Notes under the pieces: generated by a model
What the model was told of the DNA's origin: nothing
The model's database searches: none
The model's input: only the letters and a program-made list of their open reading frames with translations
Part shown: positions 25,288 to 35,156 of the stretch, piece by piece
Position numbering within the stretch: the stretch's first letter is position 1
How the letters are laid out: every line of letters starts with the position of its first letter
Program-made: the position numbers and the translations under genes
From: Edaphobacter bradus
GTDB lineage: Bacteria > Acidobacteriota > Terriglobia > Terriglobales > Acidobacteriaceae
Direction: 5' to 3'
NCBI RefSeq assembly: GCF_025685645.1
Contig: NZ_JAGSYF010000007.1
Span: 1-64,000 of the forward strand
DNA length: 64,000 nt

Positions 25288-25752
25288 CTAGAGGTTGCCC
25301 AAGAGTCGGGCATCCTGCTTCCGCTCTAGTGGTGTGGAGAGCACCATGCTCGTCGTAGGATTTCCATACGGAAGGAGCTTCTCTATCAAGTCTTCCAGTT
25401 GCCCGACTGAAGAGAGGACTATTTTCAGGAGGAAAGCGTCGCCTCCAGTCAGGTGGTGACATTCCTGTACTGCATCAAGAGTGGGTAGAAATTTCAGAAA
25501 AGGTCTGTAATGGTTACCGTCGCAGGTGAGCCGCACAAATGCCGTGATCGGGAACCCGAGCGCTTGCAGGTTTATCTCTGCCCGGTAACCTCTGATGAGT
25601 TCAAGGCTTTCGAGCTGACGGACGCGTTCGGCGGCTGCAGACGGAGAGAGTCCGACTCTCCGGCCCAACTCTGCGAATGGGATGCGCGCGTCGGATGTGA
25701 GTTCCTGAAGTATTTTCTTGTCGATGAGATCAATTTCGCTGGATTGAACCAT
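25288..25752 (-). CDS. Lrp/AsnC family regulator, likely local hut regulator
   Basis: A 154-residue protein. An N-terminal HTH (DLIDKKILQELTSDARIPFA, then GRRVGLSPSAAAERVRQLES) is followed by an RAM/AsnC ligand-binding domain with FVRLTCDGNHYRPFL and VQECHHLTGGDAFLLKI. It is divergent from hutH, with 135 bp between. Lrp-type proteins are often controlled by amino acids, so histidine or urocanate is the likely effector. This differs from the HutC (GntR) control of proteobacterial hut operons. The assignment as hut regulator rests on position only. Confidence 0.85.
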   Translation of the reverse strand: MVQSSEIDLIDKKILQELTSDARIPFAELGRRVGLSPSAAAERVRQLESLELIRGYRAEINLQALGFPITAFVRLTCDGNHYRPFLKFLPTLDAVQECHHLTGGDAFLLKIVLSSVGQLEDLIEKLLPYGNPTTSMVLSTPLERKQDARLLGNL

Positions 25753-25887
25753 TTGCTCACCTCCGATTTTGCTGCCGATGGGCTAAATACTATGGCTTGC
25801 ACTGTGGGGAGGTATTTGCCGTGGTTTCGCCGAGTATAGACGAAAAGTACCATCGATCCAAGCGCGGATAGCATTAACAACAGTGGA

Positions 25888-27450
25888 ATGTGCATTCTCT
25901 TAGTGAATCATTTTCCTTACCATCGGCACATGGTTTATCTGGATGGTGCTGGCCTCACGATTGAAGATGTTGTTGTAGTAGCCAAAAGAGCAGAGCCGGT
26001 GCAAATCTCTGCTGCCGCCGTTGAAAGAATGAACGTTTCGCGTGAGAGAGTTGATGGTGCACTGGGTGGGGCAAAGCCTGTGTACGCGCTCAATACGGGT
26101 GTCGGCCTGTTGGCAAACATTCGACTCGACGAGTCCGAGATCGAAGCAATGCAGGTAAACCTGATTCGTTCGCACTGTTGCGGTGTAGGTCCTCCCTTGT
26201 CCGTGCCTGTCGTGCGGGGCATGATGCTGATCCGCGCCAACGTTCTGGCGAAGGGGCTTTCCGGTATACGGCCCATCGTTGGTGAGCGTATTTGCGATTT
26301 ACTCAATCATAAGATCACTCCGATCATCCCATCGCGTGGGAGCGTTGGCGCAAGCGGTGATCTGGCTCCTCTTGCTCATATGGCACTTGTGCTGCTAGGC
26401 GAGGGTCATGCGGAGTATCAGGGTGAGGTGCTGCCTGGCGGAGTCTGCCTTGAGCGCGCCGGATTGAAGCCATTAGCGCTTATGGGCAAAGAGGGCATAT
26501 CACTCCTGAATGGCACGCAGGCAATGCTTTCTATGGGCTGTTTGCGAATGAGTGAACTTGAAAGCCTGTTCTATTCTGCCCAGACTACGGCAGCATTCAC
26601 CATAGAAGCCCTTCGTGGAACCGCCGCAGCACTCGACCCGCGCTTGCATGCGGCGCGGCCTCATCCGGGGCAGATGTTGAGCGCGGCCCATCTTGCCAAT
26701 CTGCTGAGGGGTAGTTCGATCCCAAGGACGCATGGAGAGGGCAGTCGAATTCAGGACGCATACTGCCTCCGTTGCATCCCTCAGGTGCATGGGGCTGTCT
26801 GGGATACGTTGGCGGAGGCTCGCAGAGTCTTCGAGATTGAACTGAACAGTGCCACGGACAATCCACTGGTATTCGAGGATGCGATTGTCTCCGGCGGAAA
26901 CTTTCACGGCGCTCCGTTGGCGCTCGCTCTGGACTATCTGGCGATTGCCCTGTGCCAGCTTGCGGGCATATCGGAACGAAGGACGGAGCGACTGCTGAAT
27001 CCTAGTCTGAACGAGGGCCTTCCCGCATTTCTCGCATCGAGCCCTGGTATCGAGTCCGGATTGATGATGGCCCAGGTAACCGCTGCGGCGCTGGTTGCGG
27101 AGTTAAGAGTGCTGGCCTCTCCGGCATCGACGGGGTCTATTCCTACAAGCGGCAATCAAGAGGACTTTGTCAGCATGGGCATGACTTCGGCGCTCAAACT
27201 GGAGCAGGCGGTAACGCTCGCTAGGATGGTCGTTGCGATAGAGCTGTTGGCAGCAACTCGCGCGCTCGACCTCCGCGCGGACACCAGTACCCCGGCACTC
27301 GAAGATGCGCGCGCACGCTTCCGAGCGCGTATTCCAGCGTGGCGTGATGACTGCGTCCTCTCTGTCTGGATGGAAGAAGCGTCGAGTTTTTTGGCAGATG
27401 CTGCACTGCAGAACATCGAAAGCGTCGAGACCGTGGAGGCGATGAAGTGA
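25888..27450 (+). CDS. hutH: Histidine ammonia-lyase
   Basis: Converts L-histidine to trans-urocanate and ammonia, the first step of histidine degradation. The 520-residue product carries the MIO-forming Ala155-Ser-Gly in GSVGASGDLAPLAH and the family motif GVGPPLSVPVVRGM. The active-site loop Tyr (VYALNTGVG), GISLLNGTQAM and TSGNQEDFVSM are also present. The length is normal. Two starts are possible: ATG 25888, used here, or ATG 25930 (MVYLDGAGL), which matches more typical HutH N-termini; neither has a strong ribosome site. The stop overlaps the hutU start by 4 bp (GTGA). Confidence 0.95.
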   Translation: MCILLVNHFPYHRHMVYLDGAGLTIEDVVVVAKRAEPVQISAAAVERMNVSRERVDGALGGAKPVYALNTGVGLLANIRLDESEIEAMQVNLIRSHCCGVGPPLSVPVVRGMMLIRANVLAKGLSGIRPIVGERICDLLNHKITPIIPSRGSVGASGDLAPLAHMALVLLGEGHAEYQGEVLPGGVCLERAGLKPLALMGKEGISLLNGTQAMLSMGCLRMSELESLFYSAQTTAAFTIEALRGTAAALDPRLHAARPHPGQMLSAAHLANLLRGSSIPRTHGEGSRIQDAYCLRCIPQVHGAVWDTLAEARRVFEIELNSATDNPLVFEDAIVSGGNFHGAPLALALDYLAIALCQLAGISERRTERLLNPSLNEGLPAFLASSPGIESGLMMAQVTAAALVAELRVLASPASTGSIPTSGNQEDFVSMGMTSALKLEQAVTLARMVVAIELLAATRALDLRADTSTPALEDARARFRARIPAWRDDCVLSVWMEEASSFLADAALQNIESVETVEAMK

Positions 27451-29105
27451 CAAAAGCCTATTCGCCAATCCGGGCTCCCCGCGGCAATACCAGAACGGCT
27501 CATGGTTGGATTCAGGAAGCAGCCAAACGGATGCTGATGAACAATCTTGATCCGGATGTGGCCGAAAAGCCTGAAGAATTAATCGTTTATGGAGGACGAG
27601 GTAAGGCGGCGCGCAACTGGGAGTGCTATCACAAGATCGTTGAAACACTCGACCGGCTCGAGAATAACCAGACACTGCTGGTGCAGTCCGGGAAAGCTGT
27701 CGCCGTGCTCGAGACACACCGGCTGGCACCGCGGATCTTGATTGCAAACTCCAATCTAGTGCCGCGTTGGGCGACGTGGGAAGAGTTCGATAAGCTGGAT
27801 GCCGCCGGGCTGATGATGTATGGTCAGATGACTGCCGGTTCGTGGATCTACATTGGTACTCAGGGCATTCTGCAGGGTACTTACGAGACATTTCGAGGGG
27901 CGGCACAACGCCATTTCAACGACACCCTTGCAGGAACCATCACTGTCACCGCCGGCCTTGGTGGCATGGGAGGTGCCCAGCCACTTGCCATCAAGCTGGC
28001 TGGAGGTGTGAGCATCTGCATTGAAGTTGATCCGACTCGCATTCAGCGCCGCTTGGAGACGCGCTATCTCGACAAGACGACCAACTCCCTGGATGAAGCG
28101 ATCCAGTTGGCCCAACTGGCCAAGCGGCGACGCGAGGCGGTGTCTATCGGCCTGATGGGCAATGCGGCGGAGTTGCTGCCTAAGATGGTGCAGCTTGGAT
28201 TCACTCCTGACCTCGTTACGGACCAGACGAGCTCCCACGATCCGATGTGGGGCTATCTGCCATCGGCTCGTGCGGACGAGGATCTGAACTCGCTGCGGGC
28301 CCAGAACCCCAAAGTGTACATCGAGCGCGTACAGTCCTCGATTGCACAGCATGTACAGGCGATTCTGGAGATGCAGCGGCGAGGTTCCGTTGCATTCGAC
28401 TACGGGAACAACTTACGCACACAGGCGGAGCTTGCCGGTGTAAGCGACGCTTTTTCTTATCCAGGATTCGTCCCGGCCTTCATCCGTGATTCTTTTTGCG
28501 AGGGGCGTGGACCTTTCCGCTGGGTTGCGCTGTCCGGCGATCCATCCGATATTGCAAAGACAGATCAGGCGCTGCTGGATCTCTTCCCGGAAGATAAGAG
28601 ATTGAATGATTGGCTGACCTTCGCATCGACCCAAATTGTCTTTCAAGGACTACCGGCGCGCATCTGTTGGCTCGGCTATCGCGAGCGTGATCGCGCTGGA
28701 TTGCTCTTCAATCAAATGGTGCGTGATGGACGGCTGAAGGCGCCTATCGTGATTGGGCGAGATCATCTTGATGCAGGTTCCGTAGCCAGTCCTTTCCGTG
28801 AGACGGAGGGAATGCTGGATGGTTCGGATGTGGTCTCCGATTGGGCATTGCTCAACTTCGCGACCGGAATTGCAAGCGGAGCAGCGTGGATGAGCTTTCA
28901 TCACGGTGGGGGAGTTGGTATGGGGTACAGCCAGCACGCGGGATTGGTTGCAGTTGCCGACGGGAGCGATGAGGCTGACGAACGCCTAAGATTGTGCCTG
29001 AGGAATGACCCCGCAATGGGAGTCATCCGCCATGCCGATGCTGGATACGAAAAAGCCTTGACCACAGCAAAAGACCGCGGCCTAGATCTACCGAGCATTC
29101 CATGA
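27447..29105 (+). CDS. hutU: Urocanate hydratase
   Basis: Adds water to urocanate to give 4-imidazolone-5-propionate, using tightly bound NAD. The 552 residues match the family length. Visible family sequence includes YGGRGKAARNWECYHKIVE, SNLVPRWATWEEFDKLDAAG, GTITVTAGLGGMGGAQPLAI, TDQTSSHDPMWGYLP, and near the end WMSFHHGGGVGMGYSQHAGL. The GTG start overlaps the hutH stop and the stop overlaps the hutI ATG (ATGA), so the genes are translationally coupled. Confidence 0.96.
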   Translation: MTKAYSPIRAPRGNTRTAHGWIQEAAKRMLMNNLDPDVAEKPEELIVYGGRGKAARNWECYHKIVETLDRLENNQTLLVQSGKAVAVLETHRLAPRILIANSNLVPRWATWEEFDKLDAAGLMMYGQMTAGSWIYIGTQGILQGTYETFRGAAQRHFNDTLAGTITVTAGLGGMGGAQPLAIKLAGGVSICIEVDPTRIQRRLETRYLDKTTNSLDEAIQLAQLAKRRREAVSIGLMGNAAELLPKMVQLGFTPDLVTDQTSSHDPMWGYLPSARADEDLNSLRAQNPKVYIERVQSSIAQHVQAILEMQRRGSVAFDYGNNLRTQAELAGVSDAFSYPGFVPAFIRDSFCEGRGPFRWVALSGDPSDIAKTDQALLDLFPEDKRLNDWLTFASTQIVFQGLPARICWLGYRERDRAGLLFNQMVRDGRLKAPIVIGRDHLDAGSVASPFRETEGMLDGSDVVSDWALLNFATGIASGAAWMSFHHGGGVGMGYSQHAGLVAVADGSDEADERLRLCLRNDPAMGVIRHADAGYEKALTTAKDRGLDLPSIP

Positions 29106-30328
29106 ACGCTGACCTGCTGATCACCGGAATCTCGCAACTCGTCACGGCTAAAGGAAGTGGTGCAAAGCACGGGCCAGCTATGCGTGAGTTGCATATAACG
29201 GAACGCGCCGCGATCGCCATTTGTAATGGCGGAATCATCTGGACGGGAAAAGAGCACGACTGGAGTGGTGTGGCTCAAGCGTCGGTCAATGTAGGAAATC
29301 GGGCGGTTGTCCCTGGATTGATTGATCCCCATACCCATGCAGTATGGGCTGGAGACAGGCTGGCTGACTTCGATGCACGGACATCGGGTGAAACCTACGA
29401 AACAATCCTGGCTGCTGGTGGTGGGATACGGAGAACAATCCGTGCCACGGCCGCGGCCACGAAGGACGAGCTGTTCTCGCTTGCAGAAATACGCATTCAT
29501 GCGCTGCTGCGATCCGGTGCGACCATCATCGAGGTGAAGTCCGGTTATGGATTCACCCCTGCGGCTGAGATTGCGATGCTCGAAGTGATCCAGGCACTTG
29601 CTGCAAGGACTCCTGCTCGCCTTCTGCCAACCCTATTGATTCACATCCCCCCGTCGGATACGGAAGACCGCACCAGATATATCGCCGAGATCTGCACCGA
29701 GCTCATCCCTGAAGTTGCGAGGCGAAAGCTGGCTACGGCAGTCGACATCTTTGTTGAAAGAGAAGCGTGGCATGTGGACGAAGCAGCCTTGGTCGTGCAA
29801 AGTGCAAAGCAGCATGACCTCGCGATAAAGTTGCACACGGAGCAGTTTCAGCGCATCGGAGGGTTGGAGCTTGGCGTACGGATGCGTGCGTTGAGTGTCG
29901 ATCACCTTGAAGCATGCGGCCCAGATCAGCTTGCGATGCTCGCTGCCAGTTCTACGATCGCAACGATTCTTCCCGGGGTCTCTCTACATCTTGGGATTCC
30001 TGCAGCACCAGGACGGCAGTTGGTAGACGCTGGTGCTGCGGTAGCAATTGGGACTGACCTGAACCCCGGATCGAGTCCGTTATTCTCTACTGCAGCAGCT
30101 CTTGCCCTTGCGGTGCGTTTAAATGGTCTGACTGCTCAGGAGGCTCTGGTTGCCGGTACAGTAAATGCCGCTTGTGCACTCGGACTTGCGGATGCCGGTC
30201 GGCTTGAGGTGGGATTGCAGGCTGACTTTCTAGTGTTGGAGGGAAGTGACTGGCGGAATCTGGCTTACGCGCTCGGAAGTAATCCTGTGCGTGAAGTGTG
30301 GATTCGTGGAGAAAGGCTCCAGGCATGA
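29102..30328 (+). CDS. hutI: Imidazolonepropionase
   Basis: Hydrolyses 4-imidazolone-5-propionate to N-formimino-L-glutamate, the third step. A 408-residue amidohydrolase with the metal-binding PGLIDPHTHAVWAGDR motif, the substrate-loop SGETYETILAAGGGIRRTI, the His of KLHTEQFQRIGG, DHLEACGP, and the final metal Asp in AIGTDLNPGSSP. The ATG overlaps the hutU stop. A 71-bp gap then separates it from hutF, the only real gap in the operon. Confidence 0.96.
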   Translation: MNADLLITGISQLVTAKGSGAKHGPAMRELHITERAAIAICNGGIIWTGKEHDWSGVAQASVNVGNRAVVPGLIDPHTHAVWAGDRLADFDARTSGETYETILAAGGGIRRTIRATAAATKDELFSLAEIRIHALLRSGATIIEVKSGYGFTPAAEIAMLEVIQALAARTPARLLPTLLIHIPPSDTEDRTRYIAEICTELIPEVARRKLATAVDIFVEREAWHVDEAALVVQSAKQHDLAIKLHTEQFQRIGGLELGVRMRALSVDHLEACGPDQLAMLAASSTIATILPGVSLHLGIPAAPGRQLVDAGAAVAIGTDLNPGSSPLFSTAAALALAVRLNGLTAQEALVAGTVNAACALGLADAGRLEVGLQADFLVLEGSDWRNLAYALGSNPVREVWIRGERLQA

Positions 30329-30399
30329 CCGCCAGCACTCAAAAGAGCTTTCGTGACCTTGGTAGAGTGCGTTGAACCAGATTCCGACGAGGATGCTCG

Positions 30400-31806
30400 A
30401 TGAATACCTTTTACCTTCCGCAGTTGCTCTATTCCGACGGCACATTCATCTCGAATAGAGGGCTTCTGGTGGATGAATCCGGCAAGGTAATAAAACTGGC
30501 CGCAAACCCGGACAGCCCTCTCGACAAGGTGATTGAGTTGCCCGGTAAAGCGCTCATGCCGGGCTTCGTGAATACTCACTCTCATTCCTTCCAACGCCTC
30601 ATCCGCGGCAAGTCCGAATCACGGATAGTGAGCGGAAAGGACTTCTGGAGCTGGCGGGGGACGATGTACTATGCTGCAGCCCAACTGAATCCCCAAGAAA
30701 TCTACGATGTGGCAAGGATGGCATTTCTTGAGATGGTGCTTGCAGGGACCACAACAGTTGGGGAGTTTCACTACCTCCATACCAGTGCAGACGGTCGGCC
30801 ATATGAAGACCCCAATCTGCTCAGTAAGCAGGTGATCGCGGCGGCACAATCTGTAGGAGTGCGCATCGTTCTGCTTCGGACCGCATACTTGAGATCAGGA
30901 TATGAGCTGCCCCGTGATCCAGGTCAGACGCGATTCCTTGAATCGACGCGCGACTTCCTGCTCAACATGGACGCTCTCGTGGAAGGGTTTCCGGCGAACT
31001 CAGCGGAGGTTCGTTTTGGTGTCGCTCCTCACAGCATTCGGGCTGTGCCGCTACCTGATCTGGAGGAGATTGTCGCGTGGACCCGTGCAAGAACGCTGCC
31101 TCTCCATATGCATGTAGCAGAACAGATTGCGGAGAATACGGCATGTGTCCGCGAATACGGCTACACCCCGGTAGAACTCCTAAGCCGGAACCGCGTTCTC
31201 GGGCCCGACTTTACTGCAGTGCATTCGATTCACATCAGCTCCAGTGAGATTGAGATGCTCTCTCAGGCAGAGGCCACCATCTGCTCCTGTCCCACGACCG
31301 AACGCAATCTTGGGGATGGTGTGATTGCTGCCGACCTCGTGATGAGAGCAGGCATTCGCGTAGCGCTCGGGTCAGATAGCCAGGCGCAGATCGACCCGCT
31401 GGAGGACGCACGCGAGCTTGACTATCATCTGCGGCTCCGCGATCAAGAGCGTGCAATCCTGGATCAGATAAAGGGAGAGACTCTCGCATCGCACCTCTTT
31501 AGGTGTGCCACCGTGAACGGTGCCCGCGCGCTATCTGTCCCAACTGGAGAGTTTAGCCCCGGCTCATTCGCTGATTGCTTTACCGTCGATCTTGATGATC
31601 TGTCCATAGCTGGACACTCCGCCGATGATCTGTTGCCCCTTACCGTGTTTTCCCTCAATCGATCCGCGGTTCGGGACGTAATCGTGAATGGCAAATTCAT
31701 AGTTTGCAATGAACGGCATCCACTCCAGAACGAAATCGTTGCTCGTTACAAAGAGATTCATGGGAAGGTCTGGCAGAACAACGCAGTTGAAAGCGCGCAC
31801 CGATGA
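30400..31806 (+). CDS. hutF: Formimidoylglutamate deiminase
   Basis: Converts N-formimino-L-glutamate to N-formyl-L-glutamate and ammonia. This commits the operon to the five-step (HutF/HutG) route rather than direct hydrolysis by formimidoylglutamase. The 468-residue amidohydrolase shows GFVNTHSHSFQRLIRG, PLHMHVAEQ, CPTTERNLGDGV and GSDSQAQIDPLEDARELDYH, all characteristic of HutF. The stop overlaps the start of the M20 gene by 4 bp, so that enzyme is made from the same message. Confidence 0.95.
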   Translation: MNTFYLPQLLYSDGTFISNRGLLVDESGKVIKLAANPDSPLDKVIELPGKALMPGFVNTHSHSFQRLIRGKSESRIVSGKDFWSWRGTMYYAAAQLNPQEIYDVARMAFLEMVLAGTTTVGEFHYLHTSADGRPYEDPNLLSKQVIAAAQSVGVRIVLLRTAYLRSGYELPRDPGQTRFLESTRDFLLNMDALVEGFPANSAEVRFGVAPHSIRAVPLPDLEEIVAWTRARTLPLHMHVAEQIAENTACVREYGYTPVELLSRNRVLGPDFTAVHSIHISSSEIEMLSQAEATICSCPTTERNLGDGVIAADLVMRAGIRVALGSDSQAQIDPLEDARELDYHLRLRDQERAILDQIKGETLASHLFRCATVNGARALSVPTGEFSPGSFADCFTVDLDDLSIAGHSADDLLPLTVFSLNRSAVRDVIVNGKFIVCNERHPLQNEIVARYKEIHGKVWQNNAVESAHR

Positions 31807-32942
31807 CAACAGTCGTTGAGCACTTGGAAAATCTAATTCGTATTCCGTCAGTTTCCTCCCTCTCTAATCGTCCAGTCGCGGAGTATGCGGTCCGGGTCCT
31901 GAACGATGCTCACTGGAACACTCGATTGATGACGTACGTAGACCCGGCGGGCCTGGAAAAGGTCAATCTGATTGCGGCTCCTCACAGACAAGATCCCGAA
32001 GATCCGGAAGCGGATCTGGTCTTCATGTGCCACACCGACACGGTTCCGTACGCAGCGGACTGGGCGAGAGCTCTTGACCCATTTGTTCTGGATGGCCTTT
32101 TATATGGCTGTGGCGCCTGCGACGTGAAGGGGTTTCTCGCTTGTCTCCTGACGGCTATCAGCGAAAGTCACATGGCAGAGTTGGGGAGCGGATTGCGTTT
32201 AGTCTTGACGGCGGACGAGGAGATCGGCTGTCTAGGCGTCAAACGCTTCATTGCTGCCGATCTCATTAAGCCAAGGCGCGTCGTCATTGGCGAGCCCACT
32301 TCGTTACACCCTGCGCGGGCAGGGAAGGGATACTGTTTAGCTGAGGTGACCATTTTGGGAGAGGAAGCACACAGCGCACATCCTCACCAGGGCAAGTCGG
32401 CTATCTACGGTGCAGCTCGATTCATCACCGCAATTGAGGAGCATTCCACGCAACTTGCAGCAGAACAGAATGATTTTTTCATACCTGGATATACCACTAT
32501 CAATGTCGGAACGATCATGGGCGGTACTGCGAAAAATATCGTTCCAGGGCAATGTAAGTTTCAGGTTGAATGGCGACCGCTTCCAGGAGCATCCGGCAAT
32601 TCCGTTCTTCAATCGATCACAAGAATCGCTGAACGGATGAAAGTTGCTGATCCGAGCTTCAAGTCTGAGATCAAGGTATTGCGTCAGCAAGCTGGCTTCG
32701 AGACCGCCGAAGACTCTCACCTCGTGCGATCCATTGAGACGCTTACTCAGAGATCGGCCACATCGATTCCATTCGGTTCAGAAGCTAGCGTGCTCGCATC
32801 AGTTGCGAACGAGGTTGTCGTGTTTGGCCCGGGAGATATGCGTACCGCGCATAGCCGGCGAGAATGCGTCCCGCTGTCTGAGTTGCACGAAGCTGTCTGT
32901 TGCATCAAGTCGCTGATGCAGAACGTGTATGAGATCCGATAA
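31803..32942 (+). CDS. M20-family zinc deacylase (ArgE-like), candidate N-formylglutamate deformylase
   Basis: A 379-residue M20/ArgE-DapE metallopeptidase. Zinc and catalytic residues are visible in MCHTDTVPY (His, Asp), GCGACDVKGFLAC (Asp), LTADEEIGCLG (catalytic Glu pair) and GEPTSLHPARAGKG; a lid domain holds AHSAHPHQGKSA. ArgE removes N-acetyl from N-acetylornithine. Here the gene is coupled to hutF (ATGA overlap) and no hutG is present, so the likely substrate is N-formyl-L-glutamate, releasing formate and glutamate. The family is certain. The substrate is inferred from position; an unrelated deacetylase that merely shares the transcript remains possible. Confidence 0.85.
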   Translation: MTTVVEHLENLIRIPSVSSLSNRPVAEYAVRVLNDAHWNTRLMTYVDPAGLEKVNLIAAPHRQDPEDPEADLVFMCHTDTVPYAADWARALDPFVLDGLLYGCGACDVKGFLACLLTAISESHMAELGSGLRLVLTADEEIGCLGVKRFIAADLIKPRRVVIGEPTSLHPARAGKGYCLAEVTILGEEAHSAHPHQGKSAIYGAARFITAIEEHSTQLAAEQNDFFIPGYTTINVGTIMGGTAKNIVPGQCKFQVEWRPLPGASGNSVLQSITRIAERMKVADPSFKSEIKVLRQQAGFETAEDSHLVRSIETLTQRSATSIPFGSEASVLASVANEVVVFGPGDMRTAHSRRECVPLSELHEAVCCIKSLMQNVYEIR

Positions 32943-33151
32943 CGAGAGTTCGGATGGTCGCCGCCCCCCTTGGCAACCGGAGTTCGCTTCTTCGAGCAAG
33001 TGCAGCATGCGTTCTGCATATTGCGAACAAAATATAGTGAGATTTCCGCCTAACGGTATGTAACGTTGATCGGCTGTGAGTTAGGAGAGATCAACAAATT
33101 ATGCTTGACGAAGTCCAAGGTTGAGTTACCGTGTGTGCTTGGAGGGAGCGG

Positions 33152-33439
33152 ATGATGATGAAGACTTCTGTTCGTCGTGGGTGCATATTGATCTGCTTCT
33201 TGCTATTTGTCGCTAATCGATGTGTGCCTCATGCACTCCAAGGAGCCGGGAAGCCACGAGGACCCGATATAGTCGCCCTCACAGGTGGTCGTGAATATTG
33301 GCCCAAACTGCGCGATATCTCCTGCCACGAATCGCGTGGAATTCGCTACCCGATTTGGATGAATTTGAAAGGTTCTGCCCGGGCCATTGATGTTTTTGCC
33401 GAGACTAGTATCAGCACAACTTGTGAGGTTCCAGCATGA
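33152..33439 (+). CDS. Small exported protein, unknown
   Basis: GGAGGGAGC precedes a run of three ATG codons at 33152-33160. The 95 residues begin MMMKTSVRRGCILICFLLFV, a plausible signal peptide, followed by a short polar region with three later cysteines. No family is recognised. The C-terminal part does not look conserved, so it may be the truncated start of a longer secreted protein. Confidence 0.35.
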   Translation: MMMKTSVRRGCILICFLLFVANRCVPHALQGAGKPRGPDIVALTGGREYWPKLRDISCHESRGIRYPIWMNLKGSARAIDVFAETSISTTCEVPA

Positions 33440-33499
33440 ATGACATCGCAACCCGCATTGAATCAAAACCAGGGCATAATGTGTGGCAGTGAATATGAA

Positions 33500-34051
33500 C
33501 ACGTGTCGAGAATTCTTAGATGCCCCACCGAATGAAATACCCGTTCGTGGGTTTTTGCATCCCTTTTGTTCCAAAGGTGAACTGCAGCCACTGTTGATAT
33601 TCCACATCGATCAGACGGATTTTCAGATTGTCGCCGAGCATAAGATCCATCCCTGCGCCCGGCGCGATAACGAAGTACCGTCCTCGTGCCGTGCCGTAGG
33701 GAAACTCGAAGTGGCTTAGACCGACTAGTGTCTTGACGTAGGGGGTGTAGGGCCCACGATGAAATTGGACTCGAGGTCCGATCACGTAAGTCGGATATAG
33801 GGTGACTGGCTTTGTTTCATCCATCGTCCCTCCGCTTCAAGACCAGCCCGTCGGATCGGATTGATGTCGATGTACACTCCTGTACCTAGGACCTTTTGTT
33901 GCCAGTAGCCGGAATCAAAGAGGGAGTAAGTACCTACTGAGATATAGGCGCCAAGTGCGGTTGCGGTGGGCGCCGCCTGGGCGTTGCTGTGTCGGCAGCA
34001 GCCGAAAAGGCACGCGAAGGTGGCGAGAATGATGTACTTCGCTTTGTGCAT
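33500..34051 (-). pseudogene. Outer-membrane beta-barrel protein, frameshifted
   Basis: From the start at 34051: signal peptide MHKAKYIILATFACLFGCCR..SNAQA, then GAYISVGTYSLFDSGYWQQK, VLGTGVYIDINPIRRAGLEAEGR. This is the pattern of OmpA-type eight-stranded barrels. The frame shifts near 33828 and continues TLYPTYVIGPRVQFHRGPYT, PYVKTLVGLSHFEFPYG, GAGMDLMLGDNLKIRLIDVE. A further shift near 33550 would restore the usual NGISFG..SF end. In acidobacterial genomes such barrels are often lone genes. Not functional as read. Confidence 0.65.
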
Positions 34052-34417
34052 TGGACCGGGCGCTCATTAGCCTTGGTTTAATCGACACGCCGGAGAAGGC
34101 ACTTGATGCAGCCCATCGGTGCAGGCGGGAAGATGTTGACGGTTCGAGTCCGGATAATAGAGATTCGCAATCCCACCGCCGGGCAAGATCGCCGCCGATG
34201 CCCGAGTAGTTGAACTGCCGCGAAGACATCATTCAGCGCAGGCAAGTTGAAGGCAGCATTGAGGCACGTCTGGCGGAATTTGAGCGTTCCCTCCGGCAAC
34301 AAACTAAGTCCGAATATGAAATGGCTGTTGCAGGAGATTAAGCAGGACTCCTTCTGTTGCTAGCTGAGCCTCCGGAAGAGTTGCTTGGCGACGGTTTCGA
34401 TGTGTTCTGTAAATGGC
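34052..34417. other. No recognisable gene
   Basis: This 366-bp gap separates the barrel pseudogene and the nagB-like pseudogene. Short frames on the minus strand show no family resemblance. It should contain the barrel gene's promoter. Confidence 0.4.
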
Positions 34418-35156
34418 TCACTTATCTAATTCAGATGCAGAATCCATATCAAGGTAGAGAGTCACATTGGGATGGGTGCGGAGAATTGTTGCCGGACAAT
34501 CGGTTGAGATTGGTTCTTCGAGAGCGCGTCGACTAATGTTAGCTTTGCGGGGGCCGGGTACAGTCGCAATCAGTTTTGGCACTCGAAGCAGGGTTGGAAT
34601 GGTCAGTGTCATCGCCCGCTCTGGAACGTCTTGATAGGTCGTGAACCACCCCTCGGCTGCTTGCTGTTGCCGGCAGACGGTATCCGAGTTCACGATCTTC
34701 ATATCCAAAGGATCATTGAAATCGGCTTCGGCGGGATCGTTGAAGGCCAAATGTCCGTTTTCCCCCACCCCTAGCAAACATAATTGCGGATCAGCAGAGC
34801 GGAGCTTCTCGGCATAGTTTCGGCATACCTGCAGCGGGTCTGGGGCAGTTCCATCGATCGCAGAGAATTCCTTCATTCGCGTTTGTTGCGGCAGGTTCTC
34901 CCACAGATAGTGGTGGAACGACGACGGATGATCGGCCAGGTATGCCGATATATTCGTCCATGTGAAAGCCGCGGACTTTATGCCAGGGTAGATCCTCGAT
35001 CGCGCTCAGTGCATGAAGAGTATCCAGCTGTGAAGCTCCCGTTGCGAAGATAACCCCGATTGTCTCCCGTAAAGCGGCTAACTGCTGTAGCGCTTGGGCC
35101 GCTGCTTGCGCTGCCGCTTGTCCTGCGGCCTTGCCGTTGGGAGATAATTTTCCCAT
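34418..35156 (-). pseudogene. nagB: Glucosamine-6-phosphate deaminase/isomerase-like gene, one frameshift
   Basis: From the likely ATG at 35156: GKAAGQAAAQAAAQALQQLA, then VIFATGASQLDTLHALSAIE with the sugar-phosphate loop, and VRGFHMDEYIGIP with the catalytic Asp of the FHMDEY motif. The frame shifts near 34935 and continues ADHPSSFHHYLWENLPQQTR, LCLLGVGENGHLAFNDPAEA (active-site G(I/V)GxxGHLAFN loop), and ends TLYLDMDSASELDK. One base change would restore a normal-length protein, so it is a young pseudogene or a sequencing error. The enzyme would convert GlcN6P to Fru6P and ammonia. Confidence 0.8.

Noticed and set aside
27103..27906. A 267-codon minus-strand frame across the hutH-hutU junction
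   Set aside because: It is antisense to two certain genes and low-complexity Arg/Ser-rich; treated as a shadow.
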